Assembly (NCBI GenBank): GCA_021832305.1
Contig: JAKBLB010000012.1
Coordinates: 1 to 64,000 of the forward strand
From: Pseudomonadota bacterium
GTDB lineage: Bacteria > Pseudomonadota > Gammaproteobacteria > Burkholderiales > Ferrovaceae
DNA length: 64,000 nucleotides
Direction: 5' to 3'
Part shown: in pieces, positions 43,766 through 55,299 of the stretch
How positions within the stretch are numbered: the stretch's first letter is position 1
Layout of the letters: every line of letters starts with the position of its first letter
Made by a program: the position numbers and the translations under genes
The notes under the pieces: model-generated
The model's database searches: none
What the model saw: only the letters and a program-made list of their open reading frames with translations
Told to the model about the DNA's origin: nothing

Positions 43766-46021
43766 TCAGTTGTTTTGCGCGGCAGTGGCATAAGCATAAT
43801 CGTCGATGTGGTCTGATGCGGTACTGGGTCGTCCGGTCTTGGGGTCGACGGCAACGATCTCGATACCAGGCGGCATGATGGCTTCACTTTCCGGAACGGT
43901 CTTCAAGGCGGTTCCCATGTAATCCATCCAAATCGGTAAGGCCGCCTGGGCGCCCGTTTCCTGAGGCCCCAAGGAGCCCGGCTTGTCGAAACCGACCCAG
44001 GCCACGGCGACCAAACTGGGTTGAAAACCACAGAACCAGGCATCGACGTGATCGTTGGTGGTCCCGGTTTTGCCAGCCAGATCCTGGCGCCCCAGACTTA
44101 ATGCCCGAGTGGCCGTGCCCATGCGAATGACATCCTTCATCATGCTGGTCATGATAAAGGCATTGCGCGGGTCGATCACCTGTTCGGCGCCCTCACCGGC
44201 CAGAACGGGTTGTGTACGGCCGAGTGGTTTTCCGCTACTGTCCAGAATTTGATCGATGAAATAGGGTTTGACCCGAAATCCTCCATTGGCAAAGACCGCA
44301 TAGGCTGTGGCCATTTGCAGGGGGGTGGCTTCGCCTGCACCCAGGGCCATGCTCAAATAAGCGGGTTGACGATTGGCCTCAAATCCGAATCGCTTGGCAT
44401 ATTCCTGGGCATAACCAGGGCCAATGGCTTGTAACACGCGAATGGCAACCATGTTTTTCGATTCGGCCAGTCCGATACGCAGGCGAATCGGACCCAAATA
44501 TTCATTTTCATAGTTATGAGGTTCCCAGGCTTCACCACCATTCTGGTTGGGATCATGGATGACGATGGGACTGTCGTCGACCAGCGTGAAAGGGGTGAAT
44601 CCTTTTTCCAGAGCCGCCGAGTAGATGAATGGTTTGAAACTGGAGCCGGGTTGACGGTAGGCCTGGGTGACATGATTGTATTTCGTGCGATTGAAGTCAA
44701 ATCCTCCCACCAGGGCACGGATGGCTCCACTGTGCGTATCGAGAGAAACCAGGGCAGCCTCTGCCTTGGGATACTGAACGATGATCCAGCCGGATTTGTC
44801 GTTCCGCATGACGCGAATCAGGGAACCGCGCTTGATCCGACGATCGGCAACCGTTTTCGAACTCAGACTGGCGCGCACGAACGTCAAGGCACCGTCCTTG
44901 AGGAGCACGGGCCCTACATTCTTTATGTAAGCGCTTACTTCCTTCTCTGAGGCTGATTCAACTACGGCAGGGTACAACTCGTTGGTGATTTCCAGGTCAC
45001 CCAGCGAGTCTTCGAAATCGGCGATCGTGGCACCGCTGGCGGGAAGCTCCAGCGTGGCTTCTGGTCCGCGATAGCCATGTCGCTGATCATAGGCCAGGAC
45101 GCCATCCCGCACGGCCCGGAAAGCGGCATCCTGATCCACCTTGAGGAGGGTGGTGATGACGCTGTAGCCTGAGGAATAGACTCCGTCTCCATAAGTTTGA
45201 ACCATGTACTGACGGACCATTTCGGCGGCATAGTCGGCGCGGGTCAGGGCATTGGCATGGTAGGACGAGGCGTGCCCTGGTTTATGCAGTGCCAGGGCGT
45301 AGTCGGCATCGCTGAGGTACTTCAGGTCGTGCATGCGGCGTAATACATACTGTTGACGCAGCGCTGCACGTTGTGGGTTGATGATGGGGTTGTAGCGCGA
45401 TGGGGCTTTGGGCAGTCCGGCCAGCATGGCCATTTCCGCAACGTTGAGTTGAGACAGGGGTTTGCCGTAATACACCACGGCGGCGGCACCAAAGCCATAA
45501 GCACGTTGCCCGAGATAGATCTGGTTGATGTACAACTCGAGGATCTGATCTTTGGTCAGGTTGCTTTCGATCTTGTACGACAGCAGGACTTCGGATAACT
45601 TGCGTGTCAATGTGCGTTCATTGGTCAGGAAGAAATTACGGGCCACCTGCATGGTGATGGTACTGGCTCCTTCCTTGGCTGAGTGGGAAAACACATCCGC
45701 CAGCATGGCACGCAGAACCCCCTGGAAGTCCACGGCACCATGCTGGTAAAATCGGTCATCCTCGGCAGCCAGAATGGCGTGGCGCATGTTGAGAGGAACT
45801 TCGGCCAATTTGAGCATGGCGCGTCGTTCTTCTCCAAATTCGCCGATCAATTGGCGGTCTGTGGTGTAGACCCGCAATGGCAACTTGGGGCGATAGTCGG
45901 TGACGGCATCCAGACTGGGAAGTTTGGGGTACAGCAAGGCCAGGGTCATGACCACGATACCCACTGCTACGATGCCGAGAGTGACCAGAAAGATCAGGGG
46001 GTAGAGGAGAAGTTTGGGCAA
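43766..46021 (-). CDS. mrcA: Penicillin-binding protein 1A
   Basis: A 751-residue bifunctional peptidoglycan synthase anchored by one N-terminal membrane helix (about 5-30). The glycosyltransferase has catalytic E87 in LAAEDDRFYQHGAVD and the ASTITMQVARNF motif. The transpeptidase has SxxK at S460 (PGSSFKPF), SKN at 521-523 and AGKTGTTND. An OB-like insert lies between them. The start appears to be TTG at 46021. A TATAAT on the minus strand at 46050-46055 could be its -10 element. In many proteobacteria it flanks pilMNOPQ; here aroB is directly upstream. Confidence 0.95.
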   Translation of the reverse strand: MPKLLLYPLIFLVTLGIVAVGIVVMTLALLYPKLPSLDAVTDYRPKLPLRVYTTDRQLIGEFGEERRAMLKLAEVPLNMRHAILAAEDDRFYQHGAVDFQGVLRAMLADVFSHSAKEGASTITMQVARNFFLTNERTLTRKLSEVLLSYKIESNLTKDQILELYINQIYLGQRAYGFGAAAVVYYGKPLSQLNVAEMAMLAGLPKAPSRYNPIINPQRAALRQQYVLRRMHDLKYLSDADYALALHKPGHASSYHANALTRADYAAEMVRQYMVQTYGDGVYSSGYSVITTLLKVDQDAAFRAVRDGVLAYDQRHGYRGPEATLELPASGATIADFEDSLGDLEITNELYPAVVESASEKEVSAYIKNVGPVLLKDGALTFVRASLSSKTVADRRIKRGSLIRVMRNDKSGWIIVQYPKAEAALVSLDTHSGAIRALVGGFDFNRTKYNHVTQAYRQPGSSFKPFIYSAALEKGFTPFTLVDDSPIVIHDPNQNGGEAWEPHNYENEYLGPIRLRIGLAESKNMVAIRVLQAIGPGYAQEYAKRFGFEANRQPAYLSMALGAGEATPLQMATAYAVFANGGFRVKPYFIDQILDSSGKPLGRTQPVLAGEGAEQVIDPRNAFIMTSMMKDVIRMGTATRALSLGRQDLAGKTGTTNDHVDAWFCGFQPSLVAVAWVGFDKPGSLGPQETGAQAALPIWMDYMGTALKTVPESEAIMPPGIEIVAVDPKTGRPSTASDHIDDYAYATAAQNN

Positions 46022-46078
46022 TATGGCACCGTGTCGGGAGTAGGGGGAGATTATACTTGGTCCTGGGAGAAGCGTCTT

Positions 46079-47188
46079 TCAAGGTGCGATGAAACGTCCT
46101 GGTCCGGAGGTCAGGACGGCTTCCAGCAGGTCCTGGCGGGTCACGGGAGTCAGGCAGGCGTTGCCCAGGGCGTTGAGAAGTACGAAACGCAGGGAACCTG
46201 CCTCCACTTTTTTGTCTCCGGCCATGAGGTCCAGGTATCGTTGGCTCCCCAGGTCAGGCGCCTGGGTCGGCAGGCCAGCCCGTTCAAAGAGGGTTACCAG
46301 GCGTTGCAGATCCTTGGGGTCGAGCCAGCCCAGACGTTCGGACAGGTCGGCGGCCAGTAGTGAGCCGACCGCCACGGCTTCGCCATGTAACCATTTTCCA
46401 TAGCCCAGACCCGTTTCGATGGCGTGCCCGAAGGTATGACCCAGGTTGAGCAGGGCGCGCAGTCCGGTCTGTTCCAGGGGGTCTGCAGCCACGAGCGCGG
46501 ACTTGTTGCGGCAAGAGGTCAGAATGGCTTGGGCCAGGATCTGAGGTTCTCGTTGCAGCAAGGCATCCAGGTGAATTTCCAGCCATTCCAGAAAAGGCAG
46601 ATCTCGGATCAGACCATATTTGATGACCTCTGCCAAGCCCGCCAGAAATTCCCGCTGAGGCAGGGTATCGAGGGTTGTGGTGTCGGCCAGCACCAAACGG
46701 GGTTGATGAAACGCGCCGATCATGTTCTTTCCCAGAGGGTGGTTGACTCCGGTTTTTCCTCCCACGGAAGAATCGACCTGGGACAGCAGGGTCGTGGGAA
46801 CTTGAATCAATGAGACGCCGCGCAGGTAGGTGGCTGCCGCATAGCCTGCCAGATCGCCCACCACCCCTCCGCCCAGCGCAATGACGGTGGTTTTTCTATC
46901 CGCCCGGTGTTCCAGCAATACATCGTGAATGTGGTTGAAACTGTCCCGTGTCTTGTAGGACTCTCCATCGGGCAGTATGACGGGAATGACTCGTTGTCCC
47001 ACTGCATTGAGCATGTGGGCGAGGCGCTCCAGATATAGGGGGGCTACGGTGGTATTGGTCACGATGGCGGAAGTATTGCCGGCCAGATGAGGAACGATGA
47101 GGTCGCTACGGCATAATAATCCGGGGCCTATCAGGATCTGGTAAGGGGGAGAAACTTCAACGAGGAGGGTGTGCAAGGACATGGGCAT
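46079..47188 (-). CDS. aroB: 3-dehydroquinate synthase
   Basis: A 369-residue NAD- and metal-dependent cyclase of the shikimate pathway. The NAD site is [20 protein letters not shown], the substrate motif is [21 protein letters not shown], and metal histidines lie in [12 protein letters not shown] and [13 protein letters not shown] at 47188 has GGAACTGA upstream; ATG at 47182 is an alternative. It overlaps aroK by 32 bases, so the two are coupled. Confidence 0.97.
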   Translation of the reverse strand: MPMSLHTLLVEVSPPYQILIGPGLLCRSDLIVPHLAGNTSAIVTNTTVAPLYLERLAHMLNAVGQRVIPVILPDGESYKTRDSFNHIHDVLLEHRADRKTTVIALGGGVVGDLAGYAAATYLRGVSLIQVPTTLLSQVDSSVGGKTGVNHPLGKNMIGAFHQPRLVLADTTTLDTLPQREFLAGLAEVIKYGLIRDLPFLEWLEIHLDALLQREPQILAQAILTSCRNKSALVAADPLEQTGLRALLNLGHTFGHAIETGLGYGKWLHGEAVAVGSLLAADLSERLGWLDPKDLQRLVTLFERAGLPTQAPDLGSQRYLDLMAGDKKVEAGSLRFVLLNALGNACLTPVTRQDLLEAVLTSGPGRFIAP

Positions 47189-47696
47189 TCAGTTCCAGTT
47201 CCAGTTGACAGACAAGCCGTTGTGGGCTTTGTTGGGCGGTATCCACAATCAGGTGAGCGACTTCCCGATAGAGGGGGTCGCGGATTTCAAATAATTCTTG
47301 CAGGCGTGCCTTGGGGTCTCCCGTTTGCAGGAGAGGACGATGGCGATCGTGGCGAGTGCGATGCCAGAGTTGATCCACGCTGCCGCGCAGATAAACCACG
47401 ACTCCCTGCTGGCGCAGACGTTGGCGAGTCAGAGGGCTTAAAATGGCCCCTCCACCGGTAGCCAGAACGATTCCCCGGCGATTGACCAACTCGCATAAAA
47501 CGGCCTCCTCACGAGCGCGGAAGCCCGATTCTCCCTCGAGTTCAAAAATGGTGCTGATGCGCACTCCCGTACGGGCTTCAATCTCGTGGTCGGAATCCAC
47601 GAAGGTCAGGTGCTGATGGCGGGCCAGCAAGCGACCGATGGTGGTCTTGCCCGCGCCCATCAAACCCACCAGGAAGATGTTGCACGATTTATCCAT
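47157..47696 (-). CDS. aroK: Shikimate kinase
   Basis: A 179-residue P-loop kinase. Walker A reads [15 protein letters not shown], the shikimate site includes [11 protein letters not shown], and ATGGGAIL is the glycine-rich motif. The lid region [12 protein letters not shown] is present. A TACAAT on the minus strand at 47703-47708 is so close that transcription would begin almost at the ATG, or a further promoter is used. It heads the aroK-aroB-mrcA-hemB run. Confidence 0.97.
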   Translation of the reverse strand: MDKSCNIFLVGLMGAGKTTIGRLLARHQHLTFVDSDHEIEARTGVRISTIFELEGESGFRAREEAVLCELVNRRGIVLATGGGAILSPLTRQRLRQQGVVVYLRGSVDQLWHRTRHDRHRPLLQTGDPKARLQELFEIRDPLYREVAHLIVDTAQQSPQRLVCQLELELNAHVLAHPPR

Positions 47697-47750
47697 CCCG
47701 CCATTGTAGCCCAGCTTTGGGTGTTACAGGCATGGGTCGCAAGTTAACGG

Positions 47751-47780
47751 TTGATTGACCGGCCCGGCTTGGGGTATCAT
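47751..47780 (+). promoter_or_regulatory. gltB promoter
   Basis: TTGATT at 47751-47756 and TATCAT at 47775-47780 are 18 bases apart, leaving a leader of about 85 bases before gltB. No obvious operator was recognised in the leader. Confidence 0.55.
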
Positions 47781-47871
47781 CGCAGACCCGCTGCGCGTAT
47801 CCATAACCCGCCCCAGGCTCCGGTTTGTACCTGCGGCGATCGCTCCGTCTTCTGTGTGCTGAGGTGTACCG

Positions 47872-50800
47872 TTGAACCATTCGTCCATTCCGTCCGCTCA
47901 GGGACTTTATGATCCCGTCCACGAACATGATGCCTGTGGTGTGGGTTTCGTTGCGCACATCAAGGGGCAGAAGAGTCATGCCATCGTTCGGCAGGGTCTT
48001 CAGATCCTGGAAAATCTGACCCATCGCGGAGCTACGGGCGCCGATCCTCTGGCGGGGGATGGCGCGGGTATCCTGCTCCAGATCCCTGACGCCTTTTTGC
48101 GCCGCGCGGCGGATCAACTGGGCTTTGCACTGCCGGAGGCGGGGCATTATGCCGTGGGTATGGTTTTTCTGCCGCAAGATCCTCGAGCGCGCGAAAGTTG
48201 CGAGGCCATTCTGGAGCGTTGTGCGCGAGAAGAAGGGGCCGAAGTTTTGGGTTGGCGTACGGTGCCCACTCAAAATCAGGGGTTGGGGGACAGCGTCAAG
48301 CGGGTAGAACCCTTCATCCGCCAGATTTTTCTGGCACGGGGTGTGACCCACAGAGACCAGACCGTCTTTGAGCGAAAATTATTCGTGTTGCGCAAGCGTG
48401 CCGAACATGAAGCCGCCCAGAAGGGTTATGATCGGACCCGTTTCTACTTGCCGTCACTGTCGTCTCGTACCTTGATCTACAAGGGGATGTTACTGGCCGA
48501 TCAGGTGGGGCAGTATTACACGGACCTGGGCGACGAAAGTATGGTTTCGGCACTGGCGCTGGTGCACCAGCGTTTTTCGACCAATACTTTTCCTACCTGG
48601 GATCTGGCCCATCCTTTCCGACTCATCGCGCATAACGGGGAAATCAATACGTTGCGCGGGAATGTCAACTGGATGGCGGCACGTCGCGGTAATCTGGCGT
48701 CTGCCCTGCTGGGCGAAGACATGGCCAAGATCTGGCCCATCATTGTGGAAGGTCAGTCGGACTCTGCCGCCTTTGACAATGCATTGGAGTTGCTGGTGGC
48801 TGGGGGCTATTCTCTGGTACAGGCCATGACGCTTCTGATTCCCGAGGCCTGGGCGTGCAATCCATTGATGGATGAGGCACGCCGGGACTACTACGAATAT
48901 CATGCGGCACTGATGGAGCCGTGGGATGGGCCTGCCGCCGTGGCTTTTACCGATGGGCGCCAGATCGGTGCTACCCTGGATCGCAATGGTTTGCGTCCTG
49001 CCCGCTACTTGCAGACCAGTGACGATCTGGTATTGATGGCCTCGGAAATGGGTGTATTGCCCATTCCAGAGCATAAGATCATCAAGAAATGGCGCCTGCA
49101 GCCCGGCAAGATGTTCCTGATCGATCTGGAGCAGGGGCGTATCGTCAGCGATGCCGAAATCAAGTCTGGCCTGGCCAGTCAGCATCCCTACCGTCAATGG
49201 CTGGAAGCGACTCAGATCCGTCTCGAGTCCTTGCCGGCCCCTGCATCTGCCACGGAAGAAAAACCGACCGCTGCCGTTGTGCTCGATTGCCAGCAAGCCT
49301 TTGGCATGACCGAAGAAGAACTCAAGTTTGTCCTGGCGCCCATGGTGACCAGCGCCCAGGAGGCCGTGGGTTCCATGGGGGACGACACGCCGCTGGCCGT
49401 GTTGTCGAACCGTTCCAAGTCGCTCTACCAATATTTTCGGCAACTTTTTGCTCAGGTCACCAATCCGCCCATCGATCCGATTCGTGAAGAGTTGGTCATG
49501 TCCCTGGTGTCTTTCATTGGACCACGCCCCAACTTGTTGGCGATAGACGAAGCAGATCCCCAACCTCGTCTGGAGGTGGAGCAACCGGTCCTGTTGCCGG
49601 AAGACATGGGTTGCCTACGCGCGATCGCGAGTCTCACGGCAGGTCGCTTCCGGGTTTCTACCTTGTCGATCTGTGCGCCCCTCCAGGAAGGGGTGGCGGG
49701 GTTGGCGGCCAGGTTGGAAACACTCTGCATTCAGGCAGTGGACGCCGTTCGTTCGGGCAGTAATATCCTGATTTTATCCGATCGTTCCGTGGGTCCGGCG
49801 CAGGTGGCGATCCCCGCTTTGCTTGCCACGGCCGCAGTGCATCACTACCTCGTGCGTGAGGGACTTCGTACGGCCACGGGTTTGGTGGTGGAGACCGGGT
49901 CTGCCCGGGAAGTTCACCACTTTGCACTGCTCGTGGGCTACGGTGCAGAGGCTGTGTATCCCTGGCTGGTTTATGAAACCCTGGAGCAGGGCAATGGCGC
50001 GTTCCTGAATGCAGATGTCACCCCCAGGGAAATGCGCAAACGTTTTTCCAAGGCCGTTTCCAAGGGACTGCTCAAGGTCATGTCCAAAATGGGGATTTCC
50101 ACGGTTCAATCCTATTGCGGTGCCCAGATTTTTGAAGCCATCGGGTTGAGTGCTCCCTTTGTGCGGCGTTTCTTCACGGGAACGGCCTCTGTGGTCGAAG
50201 GGATCGGACTGGCCGAGGTTCTGGAAGAAAATCTGCGCCTGCATCGCATGGCGTATTCCACCGGGCCGTTGTATCAGGAGACGCTCGATGCCGGGGGAGA
50301 GTATGCTTACCGCATCCGTGGGGAAGCCCACATGTGGACGCCGGAAAGTATCTCCAAACTGCAACATGCGACCCGTTCCGGAAACTATGCCACTTACCGG
50401 GAATATGCCCGGGCCATCAACGATCAGGCCGAGCGATGGATGACCTTGCGGGGTCTTTTTGAATTCAAGAATGCGGCGCAGCCCCTTTCCCTCTCTGAGG
50501 TGGAAGCTGCGGCTTCCATCGTCAAGCGTTTTGCCACGGGTGCCATGTCCTTGGGATCCATTTCCCAGGAGGCGCACAGTACTCTGGCCATCGCCATGAA
50601 TCGCCTGGGGGGGAAATCCAATACCGGCGAGGGGGGAGAAGATCCCGCACGGTTCCGTCCGTTGTCCAATGGGGATTCCATGCGTTCGGCCATCAAGCAG
50701 GTCGCTTCCGGACGTTTTGGCGTGACGGCAGAGTATCTGGTCAATGCCGATGATATTCAGATCAAAATGGCACAGGGCGCCAAACCTGGTGAAGGAGGTC

Positions 50801-52488
50801 AACTGCCCGGACACAAGGTCAGTCAGTACATCGGCAAGTTGCGTCATTCCGTGCCGGGGGTGGGTCTGATTTCTCCGCCGCCGCACCACGACATCTATTC
50901 CATCGAAGATCTGGCCCAACTGATCCATGATCTCAAAAACGTCAATCCTCAAGCGCGCATCAGCGTCAAACTGGTTTCCGAAGTGGGGGTCGGCACGGTG
51001 GCGGCCGGGGTTGCCAAGGCTCATGCCGATCATGTCACCATCTCGGGACATGACGGCGGAACCGGTGCGTCTCCTCTGTCCTCGATCAAATATGCCGGTT
51101 CCCCGTGGGAACTGGGGCTGGCGGAAACCCAGCAGACCCTGGTTCTCAACCGTCTGCGTGGGCGCATCTGCGTGCAGGCCGACGGACAGATGAAAACCGG
51201 GCGGGATGTGGTGATTGGCGCTTTGCTGGGCGCGGACGAATTTGGTTTTGCAACGGCACCGCTGGTGGTGGAGGGATGCATCATGATGCGTAAGTGCCAC
51301 CTCAATACCTGTCCGGTGGGCATTGCCACGCAGGATCCGGAGTTGACCCGACGATTCGCCGGGCAGCCCGAGCATGTGATCAATTATTTCTTCTTCGTAG
51401 CCGAGGAAGTACGCGAACTGATGGCCCAACTGGGATTCAGGACTTTCGAGGAGATGGTAGGACGGGTTGACCGCCTTGACATGCGCCGGGGGATTTCCCA
51501 CTGGAAGGCTCAGGGGCTTGATTTTTCAAAAATCTTTCATAGCCCGGACATGCCTGTTCAGGTGGCTCGTTCCTGGAAGGAGCGACAAGATCACGGCCTG
51601 GAACAGGCACTGGACCATGAACTCATCGCCCAGTCCCGGGTCGCCATCGAGCAGGGGCAAGCGGTAGTCATTGAAACGGGTGTGCGCAACGTCAACCGTT
51701 CCGTGGGTGCCATGTTGTCTGGCGAAGTGGCGCGCCATCATGGTTTTTCCGGGTTGCCTCAGGATACGATCCTGGTGCGCGCCAAGGGAACTGCCGGGCA
51801 GAGTTTCGGGGCGTTCCTGGCCCATGGGGTGACTTTTCACCTGTATGGTGAAGCCAATGATTATGTTGGCAAGGGACTGTCCGGGGGACGCATCATCATT
51901 CAACCAGCGCCCGAATCTGCCTTGTCGGCTGAAGAGAACATCATCGTGGGAAACACGGTTCTGTACGGTGCCGTTGCCGGTGAATGTTATTTCCGGGGAG
52001 TGGCAGGCGAACGCTTTGCCGTGCGCAACTCCGGCGCAGTGGCCGTGGTGGAAGGCGTGGGAGATCACGGGTGCGAATACATGACGGGAGGCACGGTGGT
52101 GGTATTGGGTGAGGCCGGACGCAATTTTGCCGCAGGGATGAGCGGTGGGATTGCCTTTGTCTATGACGAGGCCGGGGATTTCGACAAGCGCTGTAATCTG
52201 GCCATGGTCGCGCTCGAGGCGGTGCCCGAGGAAGAGCAGACTGCCGAGGTCAAAGGCGTTCTGGACACCCATGGACGCGTGCGGATCAATCACATTGAAG
52301 CAAGGGACGAATATCTGTTGCGTACCCTGATTGAAAACCATGTGCGTCATACGGGCAGTACCCGGGGGCAACAGATTCTGGATCAATGGTCGAGTGCACG
52401 GTGCAAGTTCGTCAAGGTGATGCCCTTGGAGTATCGTCGTGCGCTGGCCGAAATGGCGGTGAAACAACAATCGGCACAGGTGGCCTGA
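47872..52488 (+). CDS. gltB: Glutamate synthase, large (alpha) subunit
   Basis: A 1538-residue NADPH-GOGAT subunit that releases ammonia from glutamine and adds it to 2-oxoglutarate. The N-terminal class II amidotransferase needs C22 ([15 protein letters not shown]), exposed after removal of 21 residues. The central and FMN domains follow ([20 protein letters not shown]). A [3Fe-4S] motif reads [15 protein letters not shown]. The C-terminal beta-helix is complete. The start is TTG at 47872 with GAGG upstream. It is followed after one base by gltD. Confidence 0.97.
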   Translation: MNHSSIPSAQGLYDPVHEHDACGVGFVAHIKGQKSHAIVRQGLQILENLTHRGATGADPLAGDGAGILLQIPDAFLRRAADQLGFALPEAGHYAVGMVFLPQDPRARESCEAILERCAREEGAEVLGWRTVPTQNQGLGDSVKRVEPFIRQIFLARGVTHRDQTVFERKLFVLRKRAEHEAAQKGYDRTRFYLPSLSSRTLIYKGMLLADQVGQYYTDLGDESMVSALALVHQRFSTNTFPTWDLAHPFRLIAHNGEINTLRGNVNWMAARRGNLASALLGEDMAKIWPIIVEGQSDSAAFDNALELLVAGGYSLVQAMTLLIPEAWACNPLMDEARRDYYEYHAALMEPWDGPAAVAFTDGRQIGATLDRNGLRPARYLQTSDDLVLMASEMGVLPIPEHKIIKKWRLQPGKMFLIDLEQGRIVSDAEIKSGLASQHPYRQWLEATQIRLESLPAPASATEEKPTAAVVLDCQQAFGMTEEELKFVLAPMVTSAQEAVGSMGDDTPLAVLSNRSKSLYQYFRQLFAQVTNPPIDPIREELVMSLVSFIGPRPNLLAIDEADPQPRLEVEQPVLLPEDMGCLRAIASLTAGRFRVSTLSICAPLQEGVAGLAARLETLCIQAVDAVRSGSNILILSDRSVGPAQVAIPALLATAAVHHYLVREGLRTATGLVVETGSAREVHHFALLVGYGAEAVYPWLVYETLEQGNGAFLNADVTPREMRKRFSKAVSKGLLKVMSKMGISTVQSYCGAQIFEAIGLSAPFVRRFFTGTASVVEGIGLAEVLEENLRLHRMAYSTGPLYQETLDAGGEYAYRIRGEAHMWTPESISKLQHATRSGNYATYREYARAINDQAERWMTLRGLFEFKNAAQPLSLSEVEAAASIVKRFATGAMSLGSISQEAHSTLAIAMNRLGGKSNTGEGGEDPARFRPLSNGDSMRSAIKQVASGRFGVTAEYLVNADDIQIKMAQGAKPGEGGQLPGHKVSQYIGKLRHSVPGVGLISPPPHHDIYSIEDLAQLIHDLKNVNPQARISVKLVSEVGVGTVAAGVAKAHADHVTISGHDGGTGASPLSSIKYAGSPWELGLAETQQTLVLNRLRGRICVQADGQMKTGRDVVIGALLGADEFGFATAPLVVEGCIMMRKCHLNTCPVGIATQDPELTRRFAGQPEHVINYFFFVAEEVRELMAQLGFRTFEEMVGRVDRLDMRRGISHWKAQGLDFSKIFHSPDMPVQVARSWKERQDHGLEQALDHELIAQSRVAIEQGQAVVIETGVRNVNRSVGAMLSGEVARHHGFSGLPQDTILVRAKGTAGQSFGAFLAHGVTFHLYGEANDYVGKGLSGGRIIIQPAPESALSAEENIIVGNTVLYGAVAGECYFRGVAGERFAVRNSGAVAVVEGVGDHGCEYMTGGTVVVLGEAGRNFAAGMSGGIAFVYDEAGDFDKRCNLAMVALEAVPEEEQTAEVKGVLDTHGRVRINHIEARDEYLLRTLIENHVRHTGSTRGQQILDQWSSARCKFVKVMPLEYRRALAEMAVKQQSAQVA

Positions 52489-52489
52489 C

Positions 52490-53926
52490 ATGGGAAAGAT
52501 TACGGGTTTCATGGAAATCGAACGGCAGGAACCCTCTGCCGAAACGCCACAGGAACGAGTGGGACACTACCGCGAATTTACCATCGATCTGCCTCTGGAG
52601 AGCGTCAGCCAGCAAGGAGCACGGTGCATGGATTGCGGAATCCCCTTCTGTCAGACGGGGTGTCCGGTCAATAATGTCATTCCTGACTGGAATGATCTGG
52701 TCTACCGTGGTCAGTGGCGTGGGGGATTGGACAACCTCCATTCCACCAATAATTTTCCGGAATTTACGGGGCGAGTCTGTCCTGCACCCTGTGAATCGGC
52801 CTGTGTGCTCAACATCAATACTGCGCCGGTAACCATCAAGAATATTGAACGTGTCCTAGTGGACCGGGGTTGGAAAGAAGGCTGGATTACTCCGAAAATT
52901 CCTGCGCAGAAGACGGGAAAGCGAGTGGCCGTGGTGGGCTCAGGGCCTTCCGGATTGGCTGCGGCACAGCAGTTGGCACGGGCAGGACATGACGTGGTGG
53001 TGTTCGAAAAAAATGATCGGATCGGGGGACTGTTGCGTTACGGTATCCCGGACTTCAAATTGGAAAAGCCCCTGATCGATCGTCGACTCGATCAGATGCG
53101 GGCGGAAGGGGTGGAATTCCGCACGGGTGTGCATGTGGGCGTGACACTGTCCGCCTCGCATCTGCAGGAAACGTTTGATGCGATTCTGCTCACCGGGGGA
53201 TCGGAACATCCCCGTGATTTGCCCGTGCCGGGACGGGAATTGAAGGGAGTTCATTTTGCCATGGAATTCCTGCCGCAACAGAATCGACGCAATGCCGGAG
53301 ATACGGTGGAAAATGGCCTTTTGGCCACGGGCAAGCATGTGGTGGTGATTGGTGGAGGCGATACGGGTTCCGACTGCGTGGGGACATCGATTCGCCAGGG
53401 CGCCCTGTCCGTCACACAGTTTGAAGTCATGCCGCGTCCTCCGGAACAGGAGGACAAACCGTTGGTATGGCCCCAATACCCCCTCAAGTTCCGCACTTCT
53501 ACCTCTCAAGCGGAAGGGGGCAACCGTGACTGGAGTATTTCGACCCAGGAGTTTACAGGAGTCGATGGGCAAGTGACACAGTTACGCGCTGTGCGCCTGG
53601 AGTGGACGGCGGATGAAAAGGGTCAGATGAAACCTCGGGAAATTCCGGGCAGTGCCTTTGATGTTCCGACGGATCTGGTCCTGCTGGCCATGGGTTACCT
53701 GCATCCGGTGCAGACCGGTTTGCTGGAACAGTTGGGGGTGGCAAAGGATGCCAGGGGCAACGTGCAGGCCAACGTCATCGACTATCAAACTTCGGTGTCC
53801 AAAGTATTTGCTGCCGGGGACATGCGACGTGGGCAGTCTCTGGTGGTCTGGGCCATTCGGGAAGGCCGTCAGGCGGCACGAGCCATCGATGAGTTCCTGA
53901 TGGGGCAGTCTGATCTTCCTCGCTGA
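52490..53926 (+). CDS. gltD: Glutamate synthase, small (beta) subunit
   Basis: A 478-residue flavoprotein feeding electrons from NADPH to GltB. N-terminal cysteines for two [4Fe-4S] centres lie in [14 protein letters not shown] and CPAPCESAC. The FAD motif is [19 protein letters not shown] and the NADPH motif [14 protein letters not shown]. The final [20 protein letters not shown] is typical. It begins one base after the gltB stop. Confidence 0.97.
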   Translation: MGKITGFMEIERQEPSAETPQERVGHYREFTIDLPLESVSQQGARCMDCGIPFCQTGCPVNNVIPDWNDLVYRGQWRGGLDNLHSTNNFPEFTGRVCPAPCESACVLNINTAPVTIKNIERVLVDRGWKEGWITPKIPAQKTGKRVAVVGSGPSGLAAAQQLARAGHDVVVFEKNDRIGGLLRYGIPDFKLEKPLIDRRLDQMRAEGVEFRTGVHVGVTLSASHLQETFDAILLTGGSEHPRDLPVPGRELKGVHFAMEFLPQQNRRNAGDTVENGLLATGKHVVVIGGGDTGSDCVGTSIRQGALSVTQFEVMPRPPEQEDKPLVWPQYPLKFRTSTSQAEGGNRDWSISTQEFTGVDGQVTQLRAVRLEWTADEKGQMKPREIPGSAFDVPTDLVLLAMGYLHPVQTGLLEQLGVAKDARGNVQANVIDYQTSVSKVFAAGDMRRGQSLVVWAIREGRQAARAIDEFLMGQSDLPR

Positions 53927-53974
53927 TTTTTCATGATTGACCCGCTGAAGTGACGGCGGACTGAAGAGGTTCCT

Positions 53975-55042
53975 GTGCTGAAAAATGATACCTTCTTAAG
54001 GGCGTTACTGCGTGAACCCGTTCCCTATACACCGATCTGGATCATGCGTCAGGCCGGTCGCTATTTGCCCGAGTACAATGCGACGCGGGCCAGAGCCGGC
54101 AGTTTTCTCAATTTGTGCAAATCACCGGACCTGGCCACGGAAGTCACGTTGCAGCCCCTGGCCCGGTATGCTCTGGATGCCGCCATTCTTTTTTCCGATA
54201 TTCTGACTGTGCCGGATGCCATGGGTCTGGGACTGTATTTTGCGGAAGGAGAAGGACCCAAATTTGAACGTCCCATCCGCGATGAATGGGAAGTTCGCAA
54301 TCTGAGCGTGCCGGATCCCACCGTGAACCTGCGTTATGTTCTGGATGGGGTGTCTCAGATTCGCAAAGCACTGGCGGGTTCGGTTCCACTCATCGGTTTT
54401 TCAGGCAGTCCGTTTACGCTGGCCTGCTACATGGTGGAAGGGGGCGGGTCGGAAGATTTTCGTCATATCAAGGGCATGCTCTATCGTCGCCCGGACTTGC
54501 TGCATCGTATCCTGGAAGTGACCACCGAAGCGGTCATTCAGTATTTGAATGCCCAGATCGAGGCCGGTGCTCAGGCAGTCATGGTCTTCGATACCTGGGG
54601 AGGAACGCTGACTCCGAAGGCCTATCGGGAATTTTCCTTGCATTATCTGACAGTGATCGCTGCCGGGCTGACCAAACAGGCAGAAGGGCGTCGGGTGCCC
54701 AACATCGTCTTTACCAAAGGCGGTGGATTGTGGCTTGAATCCATTGCCGACGCGGGCTACGATGCCGTGGGGTTGGACTGGACCATGGACATGGGTGAGG
54801 CCCGGCGCCTTGTTGGTCATAAGGTGGCTTTGCAGGGCAATCTGGACCCGATGACCCTGTTTGGCACGCCCGAGTGCATTCGCTCAGAGGTGGGAAGGGT
54901 ACTGACGGAGTTTGGTCCGGGATCCGGCCATGTTTTCAATCTCGGCCATGGCATTACGCGCTTTACTGATCCAGATCAGGTGACGGTGCTGGTGGATGCC
55001 GTGCACGAACTGAGCCGCCGACCAAGTATCGCTATTACCTGA
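53975..55042 (+). CDS. hemE: Uroporphyrinogen decarboxylase
   Basis: A 355-residue cofactor-free enzyme converting uroporphyrinogen III to coproporphyrinogen III. The signature [15 protein letters not shown] is at the N-terminus. The catalytic aspartate region [16 protein letters not shown] and [19 protein letters not shown] are also present. The start is GTG at 53975 with GAGG upstream. It lies 48 bases after gltD, an order shared with Pseudomonas and many betaproteobacteria. Confidence 0.97.
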   Translation: MLKNDTFLRALLREPVPYTPIWIMRQAGRYLPEYNATRARAGSFLNLCKSPDLATEVTLQPLARYALDAAILFSDILTVPDAMGLGLYFAEGEGPKFERPIRDEWEVRNLSVPDPTVNLRYVLDGVSQIRKALAGSVPLIGFSGSPFTLACYMVEGGGSEDFRHIKGMLYRRPDLLHRILEVTTEAVIQYLNAQIEAGAQAVMVFDTWGGTLTPKAYREFSLHYLTVIAAGLTKQAEGRRVPNIVFTKGGGLWLESIADAGYDAVGLDWTMDMGEARRLVGHKVALQGNLDPMTLFGTPECIRSEVGRVLTEFGPGSGHVFNLGHGITRFTDPDQVTVLVDAVHELSRRPSIAIT

Positions 55043-55049
55043 CACATAA

Positions 55050-55080
55050 GGAAAAAGCCAGATTATTCATGGTTTTTTCC
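55050..55080 (+). terminator. Terminator-like hairpin after hemE
   Basis: GGAAAAAGCC (55050-55059) pairs with GGTTTTTTCC (55071-55080), allowing one G-U pair, around an 11-base loop. The descending arm supplies the T run. It begins 7 bases after the hemE stop. Confidence 0.6.
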
Positions 55081-55086
55081 CCAGTG

Positions 55087-55272
55087 TTATGCACAGAACG
55101 AGGGGCGATGGATAATATCCTTATGAATCATGGGGGTTTTTGTTAAACATAAGGTAACACAGTGATTTGTAAGTATAAATTACAATCCATCAAAGTTGGG
55201 TCAGGCGACTTCAGGTGTATTCAACATCTTGACAAGTATCAAATTCTCAACTTATAAACAAAGTTATCCACA
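55087..55272. other. AT-rich hemE-priA gap with DnaA boxes
   Basis: Matches to the DnaA box TTATNCACA occur at 55087-55095 (TTATGCACA) and 55264-55272 (TTATCCACA), with weaker two-mismatch copies at 55063-55071 and 55107-55115 (minus). The sequence between is A/T-rich. This could be DnaA regulation of priA, an accessory DnaA-binding locus, or an origin, since some alphaproteobacterial origins adjoin hemE. Only reading supports it. Confidence 0.5.
55229..55258 (+). promoter_or_regulatory. priA promoter with a DnaA box at the start site
   Basis: A consensus TTGACA (55229-55234) and TATAAA (55253-55258) are separated by 18 bases, 42 bases before the priA ATG. The perfect DnaA box at 55264-55272 lies over the expected transcription start. 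Confidence 0.65.
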
Positions 55273-55299
55273 GATGCCCCGCACCTGTTCTGCTCGCGC

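Noticed and set aside
49774-51501. Open frame of about 575 codons antisense to gltB
   Set aside because: A shadow of a GC-biased conserved gene; composition is rich in His, Arg and Gly and no motif is seen.
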